The notes beneath the pieces were generated by a model, which was given only the letters and a program-made list of their open reading frames with translations, made no database searches and was not told the origin of the DNA. From positions 1,463,498 through 1,527,497 of the forward strand of contig CH002567.1 of assembly GCA_000149265.1 (NCBI GenBank): 64,000 nt of DNA, given 5' to 3'. Shown piece by piece: positions 52,901 through 63,880 of the stretch. Each line of letters begins with the position of its first letter. The stretch's first letter is position 1. This stretch comes from Ciona savignyi. Lineage: Eukaryota > Chordata > Ascidiacea > Phlebobranchia > Cionidae. Made by a program: the position numbers and the translations under genes.

Positions 52901-53466
52901 TATTTATTTGTTAAGCGCAAAAAAATAAAATAGAAAAATATTTTGATTCAACTGATTTTATTTGCATCCACTATGTAACACAAGTCAAAATAGGAGCGAA
53001 ATATTATCATAAGCCACTACAGAGTAGTTTAAAAACACGGCCTCCTGCTGCACAGGGTGATAATTATTTTTAAGGTGGTAGTGAGTTGTTCCAGCAACCG
53101 CCGACTATTAAACTTAAGTTTAACAAGGAGACACTGAGAAACCATGCAGTTGTCGAAGCAGGTGCCACATTATAATAAATACGGTACAAATTAAAATAAG
53201 CAAAAAATAATAAGATTAGCAGTGGTGTGGGTGTGAGATAATCTGACGATTGCGGCTGTGTTAACCCACTTACCATGACGAACAAAATGATGGACAATTG
53301 TATTCTTACACGTGCAATTGCCATGTTAAGCGGAAAATATCATACCTGCATAAGACGATTTTATTGATTCTTTCGTTTCTACTATTCTTGTAGCCATCGA
53401 GCTCATGCTTGCGAAATAAGAGTTTACATAATGTGCCTTTTTGGGGTTTTGTGTCCAAAGAGCCAT
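43923..53466 (-). CDS. C1orf198 homologue (DUF4706-type protein of unknown function), complete, 11 exons
   Basis: Exons in gene order: 53466-53346, 52611-52533, 51723-51606, 50986-50881, 50670-50493, 50138-50072, 49033-48910, 48165-48133, 46265-46144, 44948-44862, 43994-43923; 368 aa against about 327 in human C1orf198. Three blocks match that family: an N-terminal block (YFASMSSMA to QDEIVDK, residues about 17-56), QDEHSNPFAWETKSQM at about 111-126, and a C-terminal GFDFLDNW ending the protein. The middle is Ser/Asn-rich and poorly conserved. No signal peptide, membrane span or catalytic motif is visible; the family has no established function known to me. The start was set by the N-terminal match; the longer open frame beginning at 53530 is a different frame. 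The donor at 51606 is weak (GTCATT), and a site about 35 bases further on is possible. The 33-nt exon at 48165 rests on phase and splice signals only. Confidence 0.9.
44228..44430 (-). repeat. tRNA-derived SINE, partly deleted
   Basis: Tail aggacaggacatcatgttta and head ccagattaatcggtcgg. A further head-like scrap lies after the MITE at about 44780-44850. Confidence 0.75.
44524..44772. mobile_element. hAT-like MITE, 249 bp
   Basis: Ends TAGAGCTGGGCGTAATT and the exact reverse complement. Perfect 8-bp duplication GATTGATG on both sides. It lies in the last intron of the C1orf198 homologue. Confidence 0.88.
45225..45375. repeat. Degenerate tandem repeat
   Basis: Repeating variants of gtccaattttataaatttta, with a period of roughly 45 bases. 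Confidence 0.65.
45553..45666 (+). repeat. Internally deleted SINE
   Basis: gttgcgtccttggcaaggca joins late in the body to gataggaataaac-like tail sequence and atatcctatcctat. Confidence 0.75.
45815..46005. mobile_element. Uninterrupted copy of the hAT-like repeat split at 4681-6025
   Basis: Shares gacccctaaaa, tgcattgcacgac and aatttggaaa with the flanks of the element at 4864. Confidence 0.6.
47090..47290. repeat. Duplicated segment, copy B
   Basis: Partner of 43640-43860, inside intron 8 of the C1orf198 homologue. The two copies are in the same orientation. Confidence 0.8.
47696..47970. mobile_element. MITE of the CAGGGCCAAAAATCC family, copy 1
   Basis: Starts CAGGGCCAAAAATCCAT and ends in its reverse complement ATGGATTTTTGGCCCTG. 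275 bp, with no clear target duplication. Confidence 0.8.
48357..48572 (+). mobile_element. hAT-like MITE (GGGTGGGCAAC family)
   Basis: Has gagtgggcaactta at the left, the gggtatggttagatacag core, and the tatgttgcccatgcctg right end. Confidence 0.8.
49848..50036 (+). repeat. tRNA-derived SINE with central deletion
   Basis: Good head (cggaaggttgcaggttc) and tail (ggataaacatgaatatc); the middle is missing. Confidence 0.85.
50246..50425 (+). mobile_element. hAT-like MITE (GGGTGGGCAAC family) with target duplication
   Basis: CAGGGGTGGGCAACTTCTC to CTCATGTCTG, flanked by ctctagac and ttctagac (7 of 8 identical). Confidence 0.85.
51024..51317 (-). repeat. tRNA-derived SINE upstream of a C1orf198-homologue exon
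   Basis: Full-length copy in the gene's sense. Its tail ends about 35 bases before the acceptor of exon 50986-50881. Confidence 0.87.
52142..52427 (-). repeat. tRNA-derived SINE, full length
   Basis: Intron 2 of the C1orf198 homologue, same sense as the gene. Tail gagggatatttatgttta at the left. Confidence 0.85.
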
Positions 53467-54457
53467 CGCTTAGCGTTCTTGTCTTACTTACGCTGGAAAA
53501 CTTACGGATGCACCAAAACACCAACACCAAAACAAAAACGAACTTGGCGTATTGCGCCGCATAGTGGTTAGTATGTTATTCACAAAGTTTCTTAATCAAC
53601 TTTAGTTTATATACATATTGTAGTTTAATATTTTTCGCACTAGTACACAAAATGGCAAAAGAATCAAAGCACAGCACAGGAAAAGACGGCAAAATACCCG
53701 ACTGGTAGAAGCTGTGCGGTATCTGGTTAAGTCTACTTAGGACTGTGGATAAAGATAATTTGAGTATATATTACTATTCAACCGTGGTTAACATTACTTT
53801 TGATTCAAAATTTGTAAATTTCGTTATATGGTCGCTCCAGCCAACCTGGTTAAAATGCGTAATTGAAACAACAAGGTTGTTTAGGGTATGAGAATATAGG
53901 ATATTTATGTTTATCCCGTGGAAAAACCAAAGGGGTTAACACAACCACACGGGCAATCGTCAGATCACCTCGCGTTCCCCGAGCTATTGCAGTGTTTTGT
54001 GTAGGATTCACACGTTCCTTCAAATTGGTAGTCCGCTGGGTTCAGGCAATGTCCGTTAAGTGCCTTGCCCAAACACAACCGACCAGAATAGGGAAACGCA
54101 GGTTACTGGGGGCGTTAACACACAAACAATCGTCAGATAAACTGGCGCCTATCGTGGAGTTACCGGAGATATTGAAGTGTGATCCAGACGTTTCTCCAAT
54201 TTGGTAGAAGTCGTAGAATCCATTTTCCACTGGATTCAGGCAATGTCCGTTACGTGCCTTGCCCAAAGACTGAAATACGACGCACTAACCCACGAAGATA
54301 ACCGGTCGGACAACATATAACCACCATTCCACTGAGTTACAACAAAAAAAACACGTCATTGCGCAACCACCGATGAACTTTTATTCAATTTCCTAAACAC
54401 GCAACGGCATGCCACTGGAGCACTCCGGACATGTGTATAATCCAAAGATGATGCCAA
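53467..54457. other. Gap of about 1 kb between eIF2A and the C1orf198 homologue, filled by two SINEs
   Basis: Minus-strand SINEs at about 53892-54083 and 54084-54315 lie back to back; the second lacks its own tail. The promoter of the downstream gene must lie to their left or within them. Confidence 0.6.
53892..54315 (-). repeat. Two tRNA-derived SINEs in direct tandem
   Basis: Two bodies, each with a cgtcagat box and a cttgccca box. The first is cut at aaccgaccag, where the second begins. Confidence 0.8.
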
Positions 54458-57400
54458 CTACACAGATATTCCCAGTTTTGCAAGTTCTTCGATAATTAAA
54501 TTTTCAGAGCTTAATTTTTCCAATTGATTTTTTTCCAGTTGCTTTCCGTCGTTAAGCTGCTTTTTTAACTTCTCTATTGCTTGTAATTTCTGCAATACAA
54601 CAGCAAGGGGGTAATTCCGTATATAATGCTGGATTGATACCATACATGGAATATTGAATTTTATTTCCAAAATCGGGACTATATAAGTAACAGACTTTCA
54701 GTGTATTCATTATTTGTAAAGGCTTCAATAGAATTCACTAGATCAAGGCTATACATGTTCCTCTCTTAAACTTTGCAAAACCCAGCGGATTAATGGGTTC
54801 TACCAAATTGAAGAAACATGTCTATCATATACAACACACTGCAATAGCTCCGGTAACTCGACGATGGGCGCGAGATAATCTGACGATTGCCCGTGTGATA
54901 ACCCCCTTGGTTTTCCCATCCACGGGGATAAAGATGAATATCCTGAAACGAATATGGACACACTGTATAATTAAGAATACCAATAGTTTAGTTGATTTAG
55001 TCAGTTATAATCAAGTGATAATAAATAATAAATAAGAACGTCCATATTCCCACTATGTTTTCAAATTCTTTTAATACGCTGTATCAGTTCTGAGTACAGA
55101 ACATTACAAAAGAAATCTTACTTTTCTAAGATTTTTAATTTTCTTATCATCTTCACTGATTTGCGAAGTAGATTGGGTGGGTTGCGCAGCCGAGTCGTTC
55201 AGCAAATATTTCGCCATCTGTACCACATCGCGCTGTTCTGCACTAAGCCCCGAATCCATTGGCTTTTTGTTCTTTTTCCCTTCTCTCTTCTTTTTGTTCT
55301 TTTGGGCACTTTTCGAGAGCGGTTCTTGAGTGACGGGTTGCTCATCTTCATCATCAAGTTTAAACTGTAATTATTTAGGTTTTAAAACAGACATGGGCAA
55401 TATGCGGCCAGCGGGCCGGGTTCGGCACATGAAGGAATTTTGACCAGCCCGCAGACTGTATCTAACCATGTAATCAAGATATTGAATACGATTCATGTAA
55501 TAATCCGGCCCACCAAAGACTTTATTTTCCCACATCTGGCCCGCCGACTAGAAAAGTTACCCACTTCTGTTTTAAACTGTATATATTGAAGTTGGTTCTG
55601 GTGATTGGGAAAATGCAAGGAGAGTTAGCACACTAGTTATCGTCATGTTCCATGCCACAACCATCACGCTTAAGCTATTGCAGTGTGTTGTGTATGATCG
55701 AAAGGTTGTTTCAGTTTTTGTAACAACACTTAATCAAGACCTGGGTGACAGAACGATTAGCTAGCAATCAGTTTCGATCATATAACTCTTCCACTGAAAG
55801 ACAATACAGTAACCCACAATGCTATGATTTCACTTTAAAAGATGATTTTACTTCAAAAATTGATTTTTACTTTAAAGATTTTACTTCAAAAGTAATAATT
55901 TGATTTTTTTGGCTTTGATTTTGGACAAAATTAAAAACCTTTGCTGCTGCTGATGATGGTTTTCCTCTCGCATGGGGTGGGACATACGATGCTGGTTTCG
56001 ATGCGGAGATTTGGGTTGAGAGACTCTTACTGGCAACAAGCTTAACCAACGGTGCAGGATAAGTTCCCGCTGGTGTTGGTTGCCAACACACACCATTCAG
56101 CTCATTTGGAATGTTGATGGTTTGAAGCAGTCCCCCTGTGAATGTGGTGAATGTTAGGATGGATTGTATGCTTGCTTATGTAGGACTAAAAAAATGCACA
56201 GGTAACACTCGAAAAACACGCCGTGAAAGTACGAATTTACTTATTGATTCAAATGAAAAATTAATTACTGTTTACTGCGCTCGTTTTCTATTCAACTGGC
56301 GCTGAGGGAACAAAAAAAAAAAAACAATCCTCGTCAATGCGGCCCTTTTTATTGTACACATGGCGCATTTTATGACACGTTTTATTTCAACATGTTTAAA
56401 TTTTTTAAATATTGTTAAAAGATTTATTACTATTTTCCACACCGCGGGGTGAGAATTCTTACTCGCCCCAAAATTTTTGGCCCCTGCTTATGTGCCTACT
56501 TTGGCAGGGAATATTGTACAATCCTATGAAATATGTTAGAACTATGACTTTTTACTTGCGGCTGGTTAGTTCAGTATGGCAGCGCATCAAGCCATCAGGG
56601 AAAAGGTGGTGAAATCGAAATTAGCCACTAGCTAGGATAAGATAAAATATGATACCCATGTATATCCCGTGAATGGGAAAACGCAAGGGGCGTTAACACA
56701 CAAGTAATCGTCAGATCACCTGTGTGCCAATCTATGGGGTAATTAAGGCTATTGTAATATGTTATGTATAATTAAGATCCTTTAGTTCAGTAGAACCCAT
56801 TAAAGCACTGGTTTTAAGCTGCAACCATTTGGCTGAAAGGCGACGCACTAACCCACCAAGCTAATTGTTAAACATGGTTTGATTATTTTGTGTCCACCCT
56901 TGCATTAAGGTTGTGCTTATTGTGTTAAGACATTCTATCGTGTTAGTTCAATAGCTTGGATGAGGTGATGCTTTGCCTTAAAATTTGTTATCCACTGGGT
57001 GAAATGATTTGCTTTGCCTGAGTAGACAATTGACTAAGCCAGTGGCTGGTTTCAATAATGCCGAGCAATAGTGTAAAGTGTTATGTTTAGAAAAAAAATT
57101 TCTGACAGAGATAACAACCAGTATTATGACATATTTTGTCAAAACTTAATTTAAACCTGCTAGTGTAAAATCCTTAAATAATTGTCAAAAAAAGAATTCC
57201 AAAATAAATAGTAACAATAGCAATCACCTGTATAGTTCCACAACTTGTAGCCATTGTTGACCCTTAACCTTGGGGCGGTGGTGGCAGTGACAAAATGTTC
57301 ACCATCACTGCACCATTCCAAATAAGTGGTGTCCGGGGCAGTGAACTGGTTAACTTGTGAATTTCTGGAACAATCCCAAACCTCTATGTTTCCTCTTAGG

Positions 57401-60400
57401 TTACCGAATCCAGCCAGGATCAGAAGGTTTCCCTGTGGTGGTAAGAAATATATTTTTTAAAGTGTTTGATATATCCTGTGTTATGTGTTTAACAGATTGA
57501 TCATTTTATTTCTAGAAAAAAAAACAATTAAATAGTAACAACTCACAATTATCAGGAATATGGATTATGACATAACTGGTGAAGAAAAAGCATCACAACC
57601 CATTTAAATAACGCACTGCAAACTATTCCACACACTTGTGTATAGCACAATATAATGAAAAAGCAGGGCCAAAATCCATTAAATTTTGGGCGAGTAAGAA
57701 TTCACTTGAGTGTAGAAGCTCATGCGAGTAACTCGAGTAAATCTTTCATGCGAATAATGGGAGTAAATCGCAAGTAACGTGAGTAAACACGCCATAAATA
57801 TAATAAAACGCCGGCCGGTTGGTTTAGCGGTTAAGTGCGTCGCTTTGCAATCGAAAGTTTGCAGGTGCGATACTGGTTGCTAGCTAGTTGGTTGTGTCCT
57901 TGGGCAAGGCACTTTACAGACATTGCCTCACCCCAGCGGATTAATGGGTTCTACCAAATTGAAGTAACGTGTCTACTGTCTATCATATACAACACACTGC
58001 AATAGGTAACCTTACGATGGGCGCGAGGTGATCTGACGATTGCCCGTGTGATAACCCCCTTGGTTTTCCCATTCACGGGGATAAACATGAATATCATATC
58101 CTATCCTAAAACCGGTCGCAATGAGAAGGTTTTGTTTTTTATTCCCCTATACGCCAGTTAAATAGAAAACGGTCCCAGTAAACGTTAATTTGTTTTTTAT
58201 TTGAAAGAATAAATTCTTACTCGCACAGTGTGCGTCACGCAAGTAAACAAGTGAATGTCACTTGAGCGTATTTTTGGCCCTGAAAAGTTTTTCATAATTA
58301 TCAGAATCAAGAGTGTCAAGCTGTTGTGCTTCATATTTTTTATTTGAGAACCATCTAATTTACGCTTGCCGAAATAAAAGGATAAAACAGTGACATTTCA
58401 TTTTTACTTACATGCGGATTGAAGTAACATTCGTTCTTCGGCGTAGGGCCGAATTCGAATAGTTTTTGGCACTTTGAGTTGAATAAACACGCTTTGGCTG
58501 GCATGAAGCCAAACACAGCACAAAATTGGTTGGAGATTGGTGACCATGCTGCATCGTAGATTGGACCTTTTTTTGCTGGAAGGAAAAACATAGTTTCTAA
58601 GATTTCCTTACTATTTTAACTCCGTTATCACCATAATTTTCTTTAAACCGTTTAGTTTTAACCCTTTGCCTATAAAATTAAAGTTTTTGTTAATCTATTT
58701 TGTTATATAGTTGTTATAAATAATGCTTATAACAGTTAATGGCTTGAACTAATTTGCAAATACAAAATATTCTGAAAAAATAATTAAATCAAACAGCATC
58801 AAAAAAGTCAAATAAAACAAAGCAGCCAATTAAGTTTTTAATGCTGGATAGTATCTCCGTGCAATTTTTACCTCTCAATAGAAATAGCTACAATTTCAAT
58901 GGTTTACTACGCTTTTTTTACAAAAACTTACGTAATTGCACAATGGCGGTTTCGCCTGAACATGACATGTAGTGCAGGGATTGCTCTCCATAATACGACT
59001 CGCCTGTGGTGTCTACATCTACTGCGGCCGTCACCAATAACTCGGTACCACGGTTGTTCCACCGAATTGTCACCTTCACAATATGTAAGGTACTCGTGTT
59101 TATCCCGGGTTGGGAAACAAAAAAAATAAATGGTAAAACACTCTACAAATAAATGGTAAAACACTCTACAAATAAATGGTAAAACACTCTACAAATAAAT
59201 GGTAAAACACTCTACAAATAAATGGTAAAACACTCTACAAATAAATGGTAAAACACTCTAGAATAGAAATCGAAATTCTAGATTTGAAATATGGAATTCT
59301 AGAATACCTGAGGTTGCATGCGGCTTTTTATCCTTCTGATACTAATAAATTTATTGCTGCTGTACCAAGCGCTTAATAACCATGCATAAGTAAAACAAAC
59401 AGAAACACCTCTTTATCTCACACAGTGTTGTTTTCCTTTTATTGCGATAATAGTTTTGCGGCTGCCAGTGATTTTTATTTTGTGGAATTCTAGTTAAAAT
59501 GACTCTTTAAGTGCAAATAGTGTCTAAGTAATAAAATACCAACTTACAGTGTCTGCTTTGAAGAAACTTTTGTGCGCCAATACATCTTCTGTGTTAAACT
59601 TGGGGAATTCGAATATTCGGACAGAGGCAGGTCCACCCCTAGATCCACGTATGAAGCACGCAATCTTATGTGGGGGTTTGGGGTTGGGTGAAACTTCAAA
59701 TACCTCAAGCTTTTCAATACCCAGTTTGTGGGTGGGGTTTTCTATGAATCATTTAAAGGATTAAAATTGTAAAATAAGTAAAGCTAGTTTAGTTTGATGG
59801 TATGATGCACTTTTAAACCTTTAGCAATACCATAAGTTTACATCTGAAAAGATGGCATAGTTTGTTAGCCCATCTACTAAAGTCATCAACCATCATGGTA
59901 ATAAAACTATGCAATTAAACATAACCAATTTCCGGATTAGTTACTTTAAAATGTGTCCAGTTAAATCTTACAGAGTACCATAAATAATATATCTACAAGG
60001 TTCTGCTACAGTGCTACAGTTAAGGCAATTGGAATGAATAAGAAATGTTGAAGTAAATTAAAAGGTTCTATTAAACCTACATTCCTGGACATGGTGTAAA
60101 ACAGGACCTTAAACACAGTGAACGTAAATTATTTATATCTAGATTCTGTCCAGTGAAAAGATGTAGTTCAACCGGTTAGCTTGGCGGTTTAGTGCGTTGC
60201 ATTTTGGCCAAAAGGTTGTAGGTTCGAAACTGGTCCGTAGCAAAGAGGTCGTGTCCAAAGGCAAGTCAGTAATGTGTTAACTATGTGTTAACGCTTCCTG
60301 CATTTTCCCTTTTACACGGATAAATATTAATATCCTTTATCCTATCGTTTATGTTTTAAATATTCTTTTTTTAAGGTTACAAATAAGCAGGAAAGCACGG

Positions 60401-63400
60401 ATCTATTCAACTATAAGCTCAAGTTTACACCTGGTTGACCAATTTTATAATGATTAGTGATAACTGAAAATTCCCAATTGGCAGATATGTCAGATGCGCA
60501 AATTACCAGATTTAACTCTTTCCCTCCCAACTCGCCATATATCGCGAGTTGGTGGTAAAACATGGCATCCCGACTGTACATAAATGGGTGCAAATCTAAA
60601 AAACGATTTCTCCGCAATGCGTAATGGTAGAGACCTCAGCTATGGCTCATTCGATCAAGGAAACCCTATATTTTATTCTCTGTAATTATCGTGGAGAAAT
60701 ATTAAAAATGCGAGGAGTGATAGCCTTTCTTTTTCAAGGCTTCGCCTCTTATTTCTATCGATTTTACACGAATTTACACGTGACTAACTCAGCCAATAGG
60801 AGTCGTGTTAACTTGCAGAGAAGCTCTTTTTGTCAAGCAAGTCTTTCTTTACATTCTCTGTGAATTTCGTGCCGTTGAGATAAAAAGGAGAGCGTTGGTG
60901 ACGTTTTCGCAGCAGGCGGTTATGCTTCGTGTTCACCAAAGCATGAATCCAGCTGGGCCTGCTAAGCACGATAAAGAAAAAGGCGGCGAGACTAGCTAGT
61001 TCGGTGTGCCCTGCTTTGAAGAATATTGGATATAGTATTTGCGTTTGTTTGGTTTTGTATGCCCTTTTTACACTTCCTTCACTGTTCTTTTTTATACTTT
61101 TTACTATTTTAGTTCTACAAAACTAAAAACTTCAATGCGTTTTGGTTCAAGTTTTCATAATATAGTCAGAAAAAAGGGAAATTTCAATTACAAATAGTAA
61201 AAAAACTACTGAAGATAGAAATACAGTTCGAATTTTCCTGAGTACAAAAACTATTAGACAATCTACATTCCAATTTTCATCTCATTTGGGCATTCCAATA
61301 ATAAGTGAGTATTTCGTTTGTCAGTGCACCTCAAATTTTTCAAAGTCGAGCAGAATTTTCTTTGCATAAAAAGTGGTGTTCACTAAAGTTTACATAATAT
61401 ATTCTTTATTAGAGGTAGATTTTAGATGTGCAGCTTGTTTAAAAGAGGGATAAATTATCTTTCCAACCATACTAAATATTAAATCATAGCATAAACTTTA
61501 GAAAAACTGTGCTAATTTGAAAATGACTAAAAATTGTAAAAAACACTGCGGGACAGCATGTTTGAATTAATGCATTTGGCCGGGAGTGAAAGAGTTAAGC
61601 AATGTCAGCAGAACTTGTGTTTTGAAAACATATTTTTAAGCATTGGAACTTTATCTAAACTAGACATTCTATAGGGCTATAAGGGGTGGGCATTTTCTCT
61701 AGTCAGCGGGCCAAATATGGGAAAATGCAATTCTTGATTGGCCGAATTATAACATAAATAGTATTCAATATCTTAATTACAGGGTACGGTTAGATGGTCT
61801 ACTGGCCAGTTAAAATCCCTTTACGGGTCAGGGACTCGGCCCGCAGGCCATATGTTGCCCATGCCTAGGGATGCACAATATAGAATTTCGAATCTATGAG
61901 ATTCGAATCTCTAGGGATTCGAATCTCTACAAGCAATTTAATAAGAATAGTTAGGATTCGAAATTAAAAACGTAAAATATTGGCTGCGATCCAACGCGCA
62001 AGAACACATGTGATGCCGATTATGCAGACGTCAGCGTATCGTTTCAGCAAGCGTGCGACAGTGGATAACTATGATAAGAAACTTTTGGTGAATCGTCTTG
62101 AAGTTAATTGGTAATCTCAAAATTGTAAAATGGCTTCTTCATTCGTATGTAATACCCGTAATGCGTTTCTCCATACCGAAAGTGCATCTATCGTGCGAAA
62201 GCGTCCGAACATTTTCTAAAGCGGTAGCTCGGAAATACAACTTGCATCAAAGCACAACAACATTATCTTATCAGTTGTCCCATACACGTGCATCGTCGAC
62301 AGACGCGCTTAAAACGAACGAACGCACGCACGCACAAAGAAAGTAGGTCACGTTCACAAGGCTGTAATCACGTGGTTTATCGTACCTTTAAATATGATGC
62401 AATTATTTCAAAGGCGGAGAGTTATTTACAGACTAAACACGTTAGTATTTGCAATATATATTTGACTTAAACAACACATGTTTTCAATTAACACAATGAA
62501 TGATATATTATGTGCTCAATTATTTAGTTAGGTGATTTTGCAGTGATTAGTTTCTTATACTTTTACCTAGGTATAACTGTGTTAAATAGTAAATTAATGT
62601 TTAATTATGCAAGGGCAATAATAGCTAGTCTTGATACCAAACTGGGAAAATAAAAATTGTCTGGTGTTTGGGAGCATTTTTCTCAGCCATTCATTTCAAC
62701 AACAACCTACTAGACTATTATCCTCCCTCATGGCAGATAGTGTTTATAGATGTTACATATGATTAAAAAAATATGTAATGGTAAAATATTGTTTGACTAC
62801 GTAAATTGCTCTCATTACAGTTTAAAAGCATATGGCTTATTCACTATAAATGAGAAAATATATGCACAGCATAGCAAATTTAAATACATGGTAAAACATT
62901 CTAGAATAGGATTCGAAATTCTAGATTCGAAATATATTATTCTAGAATATTCTAGAATACCTAACTATCCTATATTGTGCATCCCTACCCATGCCTGTTT
63001 TATACGATAAAAAGACTTACTGAAATCGTTGCCAGTGAAGAAGTGCACTGAGTGTCCGACGAGTTTCCCACAAACACTTGTCCCGTTCAACCAGTCCGGT
63101 CTCCAGCCATTTACCTTCTTATTTATGGCACTGTATACACAGGAACCATCGGCTACCTTCCATATGTTGAAATTAGGAGTGCCAGCTGGGACAGTCTTTG
63201 AAACTGAATGGAGAAATGACGAACAGAAGCATTTTACCAAAAATCCTAAAACTTATAAGGTCAAGAATGCAATATTATTAAATAACCATCATGCTTCAAA
63301 AGAAGATTAAATAAAATTAACAACCACATCAGGTGACAAGTCTGTACATTCTTTCTTTTATTCATAAACATTAGTGTAAATGCTAAATTTTTATTTTTTT

Positions 63401-63880
63401 TATATAAATTGCGCTTACTTCTTTATTTTTTGCAGCATGTTATACAAGTTGATAGTAACTGACTGTCAAGTATGTATATAAAAAGCAGAACTGTGGATGG
63501 ATTTCAATCCTAGGCACAGAGAACTGATATCATCGGTTTTTGATTCACAGATTTATTATAGACATAACCATAGATTTTATTTTACCTTTTTAAGTTGTAT
63601 GGGTTTAAACAAAGGCCACTAGTGCCTTGCACAAAGCCACATCCACAGCCAATAAATTGATGGCTGGTTTCAATCGCAACAACAATTACTTTTAAATTAT
63701 GGCCTTACACAACCATAAAAGCAAAGTCTGGATTTCGGTCCAATTAAATTTAAGAACCCACCTGTATATTGTTCCCAAGTACAAAGCAAGTCAGCGTCAG
63801 GAGAAAAATACATGGCATATGTCCTTGGTTGATCTAAACTCACGATTATATCTCCAGTGATCATATCCATAATATGTACT
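54458..63880 (-). CDS. EIF2A: Eukaryotic translation initiation factor 2A, 3' nine exons (5' end outside window)
   Basis: Exons in gene order: 63880-63762, 63203-63021, 59741-59548, 59073-58932, 58575-58412, 57432-57228, 56135-55939, 55364-55122, 54589-54458, ending in TAG. They encode about 525 aa; the full animal protein is about 585, so roughly the first 60 residues lie beyond 64000. eIF2A binds initiator Met-tRNA on the 40S subunit without GTP and supports non-canonical initiation. Seen: beta-propeller blades with SYYGEQSLHYM, GPIYDAAWSP, FCAVFGFMPAKA, LAGFGNLRG, EWCSDGEHFVTATTAPRLRV and NNGYKLWNYTG; then a low-complexity Lys-rich linker; then a C-terminal helix with KNLRKKLQAIEKL and GKQLEKNQLEKL. 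All match the family. The exon 59073-58932 acceptor (gtgaag) is pyrimidine-poor and abuts a tandem repeat and SINE scrap. Introns hold many insertions, the largest being 59742-63020. Confidence 0.97.
54778..54945 (+). repeat. tRNA-derived SINE, 5' truncated
   Basis: From acccagcggattaatgggtt to ggggataaagatgaatatcc, in the last eIF2A intron. Confidence 0.85.
55388..55573 (-). mobile_element. hAT-like MITE (GGGTGGGCAAC family) with target duplication
   Basis: CAGACATGGGCAATATGC to TTACCCACTTCTG, flanked by ttttaaaa and ttttaaac (7 of 8 identical). It lies in the eIF2A intron 55365-55938. Confidence 0.8.
55605..55830 (-). repeat. tRNA-derived SINE, diverged
   Basis: gagctattgcagtgtgttgt-like body (here taagctattgcagtg) and head remnants on the right. 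Confidence 0.75.
56182..56485. mobile_element. MITE of the CAGGGCCAAAAATCC family, copy 3, with perfect target duplication
   Basis: The right end AAATTTTTGGCCCCT and a diverged left end are flanked by GCTTATGT on both sides (56174-56181, 56486-56493). Confidence 0.8.
56636..56870 (-). repeat. tRNA-derived SINE with deletion
   Basis: Tail ccgtgaatgggaaaacgcaa and head ggctgaaaggcgacgcacta; the middle is partly lost. Confidence 0.8.
57664..58282. mobile_element. MITE of the CAGGGCCAAAAATCC family, copy 2, split by a SINE
   Basis: CAGGGCCAAAATCCATT at the left and TATTTTTGGCCCTG at the right, with a full-length SINE at 57810-58106 inside. Confidence 0.85.
57810..58106 (+). repeat. tRNA-derived SINE, full length, best preserved copy
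   Basis: Intact head (ggccggttggtttagcggtt), body and atatcatatcctatcctaaa tail. It is inserted in a MITE, which shows it arrived later. Confidence 0.92.
59124..59260. repeat. Six-copy tandem repeat of a 23-bp unit
   Basis: The unit aaataaatggtaaaacactc plus tac is repeated six times almost without change, about 50 bases upstream (gene sense) of an eIF2A exon. The unit and the following 45 bases resemble the right end of the 1.1-kb hAT-like element. Confidence 0.9.
60168..60345 (+). repeat. tRNA-derived SINE with central deletion
   Basis: Head ccggttagcttggcggttta and tail tattaatatcctttatccta. Confidence 0.8.
60516..61594. mobile_element. TTAA-flanked piggyBac-like element, 1079 bp
   Basis: TTAA at 60512-60515 and 61595-61598; ends CTCTTTCCCTCCC and, inverted, CTCTTTCACTCCC. 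No transposase is visible; short frames inside are not recognised. In the largest eIF2A intron seen here. Confidence 0.75.
61683..62999 (+). mobile_element. hAT-like MITE (GGGTGGGCAAC family) split by another hAT-like element
   Basis: The left part, 61683-61865, ends ttgcccatgcc. The inner element follows, and cccatgcctg resumes at 62988, completing the family's right end. Confidence 0.88.
61866..62987. mobile_element. hAT-like non-autonomous transposon, copy 2 (1122 bp)
   Basis: Same TAGGGATGCACAATATAG ends as 4864-5987 and near-identical throughout. Perfect 8-bp duplication CCCATGCC (61858-61865, 62988-62995). No transposase frame is visible. Confidence 0.9.

Noticed and set aside
53306..53530. 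74-codon frame starting at 53530 as the start of the C1orf198 homologue
   Set aside because: It is in another frame. The frame from 53466 joins exon 2 in phase and matches the family N-terminus.
53467..54457. eIF2A and the C1orf198 homologue as a Ciona-style operon
   Set aside because: The gap is about 1 kb and full of SINEs; ascidian operons usually have very short gaps.
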